The position numbers were made by a program, and so were the translations under genes. From JBPCQA01 sp050998615 (GTDB lineage Bacteria > Actinomycetota > Actinomycetes > Propionibacteriales > Nocardioidaceae), in assembly GCA_050998615.1 (NCBI GenBank), contig JBPCQA010000023.1:1-24777 (forward strand): a DNA stretch of 24,777 nt. The letters run 5' to 3'. Below the pieces are notes generated by a model, which saw only the letters and a program-made list of their open reading frames with translations, was not told where the DNA came from and did not search any database. Below, piece by piece: positions 20,446 to 24,777 of the stretch; position 1 is the first letter of the stretch, and each line of letters starts with the position of its first letter.

Positions 20446-23400
20446 AGCAGCGCTCCGGACCGCTGTTGCGCCGGGCACATGGCCGCGAAGCCACACCGGT
20501 GGCAATACGAGTTGATGGTGGCATCGAACTGCTCTGCTCGCACGATCCGGGCGGCATTGACGAGCTGCACCTCGATCGGTTTGCGACCCTCCTCGTCAGG
20601 CAGTTGGGGTGGTTGCGACTGGACCTTCGGGAGGCCGTCGACGTCGACGCGTAGCTGCACGAGCTCGGCGCCGCCGGACTCCGCCCCGGCTCCACACAGC
20701 GTCGCCAAGCCCCCGGCGTCGACTACCTGCTGGTAAAGACCGAGCTGTGGGTTGTGTGGAAGCGAGACACCAGTCGGAGGGTTCTTGCTCGTCTTGAAGT
20801 CGACGACGACGATGCGGCCTTGAGGATCCCGCTCGACCCTGTCGACTCGCCCGCTCAACGTCACGGTTTCGCCATCGCCAAGTGGCACATCGATCCGAAA
20901 CTCTTGCTCGGAGCCTACGTAGGCGCGGTCAAGGCGCCCATCATGCCAACGCACGAACCGTTTGATGGCGTCTTCTGCCTCGACTTTTTCGCGTTGGGCA
21001 ATCCATGGGCTGTCGAACTGGACCTGATCCCACACCGAGTCGAGCAGCTTCAGCAGCTGTGCCTCGTCAACTCGGTCGTCCGTGCCCATCTCCTTGGCCA
21101 TGTGGTCGGCGAGTGCGTGGATGAGGCTCCCGAACCCTACGGACGCCGATTTCGCGCCCTCTCCGGCCGCCTCTCTGGTCAAAAACCACCTGAGCGGGCA
21201 ATCGAGGAGCTCGCCAAGCGCACTCGCCGACATGCGTAACGGCTCGTCGACCGGACGCACCGGCGCCTCGGCATGGGTGCGGGCTCGCAACCCCCACCAC
21301 CGGTCAGGATCAGCGGAAGGCACGAGAGGCTCGCCGCTTCGGTCTTCGGCTGCCAGGATCGCGAGCCTCGCGGCGGCGGCCTTGCGTAGCGCGTCGCCAT
21401 GACTCGGATCGGACGCTACCCGGCGCAGCTCAGAAACCAACCCCGGAAGTGACATCGGACGTGGTGGTCGGCCCGGAATGTGAACGGCCCGCAGCGCCAA
21501 CTCGTCGACGAGTCGCGACGGCTGATCGCCGTCGGCCTCGGGCGCAGCTACCGCGGTGACCACGAGTCGCTGCCGGGCGCGGGTGACCGCGACGTAGAAG
21601 AGCCGGCGCTCCTCCGCAAGCATCGCCGTCGTCGTGCGCGGCTCGGCCAGGCCGTCGACACCGAGTCGATCGGCCTGGAGCAGCGAGCCGCGTCGACGCA
21701 GGTCGGGCCACACCCCCTCTTGCACACCAGCGACCACCACGAGCCTCCACTCCAGCCCTTTGGCGCGGTGCGCCGTGAGCAATCGAACAGCAGCGCCCCG
21801 CACCCCCCGGTCAGCCAGCGTGTCGGCAGGGATCTGCTGCGCCTCGACCTCATCGAGGAACACCGATGCGCCGGTGTGATCTCGCTTCTCCTCCGCTCTG
21901 GCGGCCACCTCGAACAGCGCGCAGATGGCATCGAGGTCGCGATGGGCGGCTCGCGCCGCGGCACCTCCTCTCTCGACCGCCGATTGCAACCGTTTGGGCC
22001 ATGGTGTGCCGCTCCACAACGTCCACAACGCTTGCTCGGCCGAACCGCCGTCCGCCAGCAGCTGATGGGCCTTGGCCAGCAACCGCGCGAACCTGACCGG
22101 CTTGTCGACCAATGGGTCGTGAACTTCGGTGAGGACGAGCGGGTCGACAAGCGCATCGCGTAGCAAGTCACCCGAGGGCCTCGGCATCCGCTCACCTACA
22201 TGCGCATCCCGGTCGGCCCGACGAAGGAGACGCCCGAGTTTGCGTAGCTGGGCCGCCTCGTGATCCACCAACGGCGAGAGCATCAGCAGCTCGGCCGTCT
22301 GCGCGGTCATCGCTTGCGGATCGACGGCAGCCCGCAGCCCGATCAGCAGCGGTTGGACCGCGGGCTCGAACCGCAACGGAACCTCGTCTCCCGCGACCTC
22401 GACCGGCACACCGGAGCCGACCAGCGCGCGTCGTAGCCCCGGGATAGTCGTCACGCCGGAACGCACGAGCACCGCCATGTCGTACCAGGCAATCCCGTCT
22501 TCGAGGTGGGCGCGCCGCAAGATGTTGGCAATGTGGTCGGTCTCTGCGCCACTTGATCCGAACGTGAACACGGTGGCGAGACCGGGGCCGAAGTCTGGCT
22601 CCACCGCCACCGGGTGGCGGAACCGCTGGAACGTGTCTCGCTCGATCGACCCGCGGACGCCGATGCCGGCTGCTATCCGCCTTGAGCATGTCAACAGTCG
22701 CTCGCCGAAACGTCGAGTGGTGTCAAGGGCCACCACCTGCGCGGGCTGGCCGTCACGGCGTCTGAACTCGACGGGAAAGTCCAAGATGCCTCGCACCTCG
22801 GCGCCGCGGAAGGCATAGACGCTCTGGTCGGGATCACCGACAACAACGAGGTCACGCCCATCGCCGGCGATGGCTTGGAGCAGCCGGACCTGGCTCGGGT
22901 CGGTGTCTTGGTATTCGTCCACGAAGACGGCCTTGAAGCGGGCTCGCAACTCCTGCTGCACGTCGGGTGTCTCGCTCAACAACACCGCGCGATGAATTAG
23001 CTCGGAATAGTCCACCGCGCCCTCGAAGTCGAGCACCGTGAGGTATTCGTCCATGAACGCGCCAACCGCCTCCCATTCCGGGCGCCGCGTATCGCGACCG
23101 ACGCGGACCAGGTCGGCCGGCTCGAGCCCCTTCTCTCGGGCTCGAGAGAGCACTGCGTGGATCTCTCTGGCGAAGCCGCGGGTGCGCAGCGCCTGGCCCA
23201 GGGCTGGTGGCCAGGCCGCCCGTCCACTGTCTTGGGAGTGGACCATCAACTCTCGCAGCTTGACGTCTTGCTCGGGTGCACTCAGCAGCCGTGTCGGGGT
23301 CGAATACAGGTCTGCCGGCTGCCAGCGGCGCAGTAAGCCGTAACAGAACGAGTGGAAAGTAGAGCTCACCAGCGTGGAGCAGGTGCGCCCCAGCCTCGCG

Positions 23401-23654
23401 GTGATGCGGTTGCGCAGGTCCTCGGCCGCCTTGCGTCCGAACGTCAACACCAGCACCTGCTCCGGGCTTAGCCCGTCGGTCTCGACGCGGTCTACCACTG
23501 CCTCGATCAGCGTGGTGGTCTTGCCGGTGCCAGGCCCGGCGAGCACGAGCAGCGGGCCACCGCGATGATCGACCACCGAGCGCTGGGCGGGGTCCAGCGT
23601 TGGTGCGGTGTCGACCCGACGCGTGGCTCGCTCGAGTCGGTAGGTGACGGGCAT
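20442..23654 (-). CDS. adnA: AdnA, helicase-nuclease subunit of the AdnAB complex with C-terminal cysteine cluster
   Basis: The 1070-aa protein has a helicase-like N-terminal motor with Walker A GPGTGKT (K45), VDEYQDTDPSQ (II), GDPDQSVYAFRGAE (III), TAHRAKGLEW (V) and VAVTRARQRL (VI). The C-terminal nuclease has FGSLIHALADH, LSGRVDRVERD, VVDFKTSK and PQLGLYQQVV. Cysteines in ELLDCPLRW and in CHRCGFAAMC make the four-Cys pattern of AddB/AdnA-type Fe-S nuclease domains. The ATG at 23654 (MPVTYRLERA) is preferred, since the longer frame runs through the alkyltransferase-like gene; the ribosome site is weak (GGTGGA). adnB follows with a 4-base overlap. Together the proteins unwind and resect DNA ends, feeding RecA-dependent repair. 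Confidence 0.94.
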   Translation of the reverse strand: MPVTYRLERATRRVDTAPTLDPAQRSVVDHRGGPLLVLAGPGTGKTTTLIEAVVDRVETDGLSPEQVLVLTFGRKAAEDLRNRITARLGRTCSTLVSSTFHSFCYGLLRRWQPADLYSTPTRLLSAPEQDVKLRELMVHSQDSGRAAWPPALGQALRTRGFAREIHAVLSRAREKGLEPADLVRVGRDTRRPEWEAVGAFMDEYLTVLDFEGAVDYSELIHRAVLLSETPDVQQELRARFKAVFVDEYQDTDPSQVRLLQAIAGDGRDLVVVGDPDQSVYAFRGAEVRGILDFPVEFRRRDGQPAQVVALDTTRRFGERLLTCSRRIAAGIGVRGSIERDTFQRFRHPVAVEPDFGPGLATVFTFGSSGAETDHIANILRRAHLEDGIAWYDMAVLVRSGVTTIPGLRRALVGSGVPVEVAGDEVPLRFEPAVQPLLIGLRAAVDPQAMTAQTAELLMLSPLVDHEAAQLRKLGRLLRRADRDAHVGERMPRPSGDLLRDALVDPLVLTEVHDPLVDKPVRFARLLAKAHQLLADGGSAEQALWTLWSGTPWPKRLQSAVERGGAAARAAHRDLDAICALFEVAARAEEKRDHTGASVFLDEVEAQQIPADTLADRGVRGAAVRLLTAHRAKGLEWRLVVVAGVQEGVWPDLRRRGSLLQADRLGVDGLAEPRTTTAMLAEERRLFYVAVTRARQRLVVTAVAAPEADGDQPSRLVDELALRAVHIPGRPPRPMSLPGLVSELRRVASDPSHGDALRKAAAARLAILAAEDRSGEPLVPSADPDRWWGLRARTHAEAPVRPVDEPLRMSASALGELLDCPLRWFLTREAAGEGAKSASVGFGSLIHALADHMAKEMGTDDRVDEAQLLKLLDSVWDQVQFDSPWIAQREKVEAEDAIKRFVRWHDGRLDRAYVGSEQEFRIDVPLGDGETVTLSGRVDRVERDPQGRIVVVDFKTSKNPPTGVSLPHNPQLGLYQQVVDAGGLATLCGAGAESGGAELVQLRVDVDGLPKVQSQPPQLPDEEGRKPIEVQLVNAARIVRAEQFDATINSYCHRCGFAAMCPAQQRSGALL

Positions 23655-23740
23655 GAAGCCATTCCACCAGACCCCGCCGACAATGCCGGTCGAACGCAAC
23701 AGAGCCGGTGCAGAAGGTGTCGCGGAAGATGGCGCGGCTC

Positions 23741-24073
23741 TTAACCAGCGGGATACCAACCAGCAGTGGTCAGATCCACCCGCAACGTGGCCGCGTCGGT
23801 GAGCGACCCGCGGAGCGGGGTCCCCTCCTCTCGGTAGTGCGACAGCGCCTGCCGCTGGTGACAGTCCGGCAATTTGCCATCGGCGCGGACGACTCGCCAC
23901 CACGGCACCGGGCCGCCGTACATCGCCATCGTGCGACCCACCTGCCGCGGGCCACCGTGACCGATGGCGTCGGCAATCGCGCCGTACGTCGTCGCGCGCC
24001 CAGACGGTACTGCCTCGACGATGCGTAGCACCGCCTCGACGTACGCCTCCTGGTCTGCGCGTCTCGCCGCCAC
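23741..24073 (-). CDS. Alkyltransferase-like (ATL) protein of the MGMT family
   Basis: The 110-aa protein has the DNA-binding/active-site domain of O6-alkylguanine-DNA alkyltransferases: IVEAVPSGRATTYGAIADAIG, PRQVGRTMAMYGG and VPWWRVVRADG. The reactive Cys of the usual PCHRV is replaced by Trp (PWWRV), so it cannot transfer alkyl groups. Known ATLs instead recognise O6-alkylguanine lesions and hand them to nucleotide excision repair. This matches an Rv3204-like protein beside AdnAB. The start is set at GTG 24073 with GGGGAG upstream; TTG 24091 is an in-frame alternative without a ribosome site. It is co-directional with adnA, 86 bases away, so co-transcription is possible. Confidence 0.88.
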   Translation of the reverse strand: MAARRADQEAYVEAVLRIVEAVPSGRATTYGAIADAIGHGGPRQVGRTMAMYGGPVPWWRVVRADGKLPDCHQRQALSHYREEGTPLRGSLTDAATLRVDLTTAGWYPAG

Positions 24074-24185
24074 ACCGGTAGTCTCCCCCAAGCGGCGTGC
24101 GGCGGCCGATAGGAGCCCGCGCTAAGCGGCGTACTTCCTGCGCAAGCATCCGCCGCTGAGTCGGCTTGGACGGGACCGGGCTCGG

Positions 24186-24626
24186 TTAGGAGTTGGTTGG
24201 CTCGAGCACGAAGACCGGGATCTGCCGGCTCGTCTTGCGTTGATAGTCGGCGTAGTCGGGGAAAGCCTCGACGGCGCGCTGCCACCAGACCGCCTTCTCG
24301 TCGCCGGTGACCTCACGTGCCGTCATGTCACGCTTCATGGGGCCGTCCTGCAGCTCTACTTGCGGATGGGCGACCACGTTGTGATACCAGACGGGGTGCT
24401 TAGGCGCGCCGCCAAGGGAGGCCACGACGGCGTACACCCCGTCATGCTCGACTCGCATCAGCGGTGTCTTGCGCAGCTTGCCCGACTTGGCTCCCACGGT
24501 GGTCAAGATGATCACCGGCATGCCGCGCATGTCGTTGCCCTCGGTGCCGCCGGAGCTTTCGTACTGCTCGACCTGATTGCGAACCCACGATTCCGGGCTC
24601 GGCGCGTATTCACCTGTCAATGCCAT
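24186..24626 (-). CDS. Deazaflavin (F420)-dependent nitroreductase family protein (Ddn-like)
   Basis: The 146-aa protein matches the Ddn/FDOR-B family throughout. It has an N-terminal GEYAPSPESWVRNQVEQYE, then VIILTTVGAKSGKLRKTPLM with the phosphate-binding KSGKxRKTPL motif, VVASLGGAPKHPVWYHNV, and a C-terminal YADYQRKTSRQIPVFVLEP. Such enzymes use reduced F420 for hydride transfer to quinones or nitroaromatics, in the cytoplasm or at the membrane surface. No F420 biosynthesis genes are in the window. ATG 24626 (MALTGEY) is preferred because it matches family N-termini; GTG 24641 and ATG 24632 are in-frame alternatives, and no strong ribosome site decides. The 112 bases between it and the alkyltransferase-like gene contain only a weak 7-bp inverted repeat (AGCGGCG 24125-24131, CGCCGCT 24151-24157). 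Confidence 0.9.
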   Translation of the reverse strand: MALTGEYAPSPESWVRNQVEQYESSGGTEGNDMRGMPVIILTTVGAKSGKLRKTPLMRVEHDGVYAVVASLGGAPKHPVWYHNVVAHPQVELQDGPMKRDMTAREVTGDEKAVWWQRAVEAFPDYADYQRKTSRQIPVFVLEPTNS

Positions 24627-24725
24627 GCCCATAGTCAACACCGGTCCGATCAGGAATCAACCGACAAGAGTCAGCGCCTGGCGGCCCCTTCGGCCGGTGC
24701 GGCACTCCGCCGTATCGGCGAGCGC

Positions 24726-24763
24726 GGGGGGGGCAAGGGGCAGCAAAAAAAAAATGCCGCCCA
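24726..24763. other. Homopolymer-rich window end (G8, A10) with imperfect dyad
   Basis: A run of eight G (24726-24733), GGGG, and ten A (24745-24754) lie within 40 bases. GGGCAGCA and TGCCGCCC flank or include the A-run as an imperfect hairpin (one G-T wobble). No other run of this size occurs in the window. It may be a contig end with poor base calls, or a hairpin with an A/T loop near the upstream end of the nitroreductase gene. The stretch 24627-24777 has no gene. Confidence 0.5.
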
Positions 24764-24777
24764 AACCCAACCCACGG

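Noticed and set aside
20446..20505. N-terminal extension of AdnB
   Set aside because: It overlaps the adnA C-terminus (its cysteine cluster). The ATG at 20445 has an ATGA overlap and a proper ribosome site.
23655..24149. N-terminal extension of AdnA upstream of 23654
   Set aside because: It reads straight through the alkyltransferase-like gene on the same strand in another frame. The translation has no helicase similarity before MPVTYRLERA.
1..24777. CRISPR array, insertion sequence, prophage or toxin-antitoxin pair
   Set aside because: No regularly spaced repeats, transposase or integrase motifs, or paired small toxin/antitoxin frames were seen on either strand.

Overview
The window is GC-rich, densely packed chromosomal DNA from a high-GC actinomycete (Actinomycetota). 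This rests on a WhiB7 regulator, a mycoredoxin, an F420-type nitroreductase, the AdnA/AdnB helicase-nuclease pair, an UPF0182 membrane protein and many GTG starts. From memory, the gene order resembles the Mycobacterium tuberculosis Rv3193c-Rv3204 neighbourhood, with additions (PPA1309-family protein, MoaE, DeoD) common in Propionibacteriales-like genomes. I cannot name a species. Most of the window is conserved core chromosome, not an accessory island. No IS element, prophage, CRISPR array or plasmid function is visible.

Layout, left to right. At 1-423 lies the broken end of a peptidase E-like gene. An initiator tRNA-Met follows at 441-514 (minus). A minus-strand block holds a large UPF0182 membrane protein, a PPA1309-family protein, a membrane-anchored PDZ-Lon-like (S16) protease, a small membrane protein and MoaE. 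A divergent plus-strand block holds a DUF2342-type zinc-dependent metalloprotease, a Nudix pseudogene, a YgjP-like M48 metallopeptidase, a DUF5679 zinc-ribbon mini-protein, a ThiF/TOMM-like protein and an ABC1 (UbiB/AarF) kinase-like protein. After a strong hairpin the genes converge on a minus-strand set: a 54-aa basic protein, whiB7 with a long attenuator leader, and uvrD2. Mycoredoxin (plus), nudC (minus) and deoD (plus) come next. They are followed by the minus-strand adnA-adnB pair, an alkyltransferase-like protein and a deazaflavin-dependent nitroreductase. The last ~50 bases contain homopolymer runs.

Functional themes are DNA repair (UvrD2, AdnAB, alkyltransferase-like protein), redox and nucleotide housekeeping (mycoredoxin, NudC, DeoD), membrane or protein quality control (S16 protease, two metalloproteases) and antibiotic stress response (WhiB7).

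The most informative non-coding structure is the whiB7 leader. It has a WhiB7-type promoter candidate, a 65-codon upstream ORF with a strong ribosome site, and an intrinsic terminator ending in a T-run. An antiterminator pairing overlaps both the last codons of the upstream ORF and the terminator's 5' arm. Other points of note are the Nudix pseudogene, a 17-bp inverted repeat with further partial copies between nudC and deoD, a perfect 10-bp-arm palindrome before the M48 gene, and a REP-like dyad upstream of moaE. I did not find a wholly new multi-gene system.
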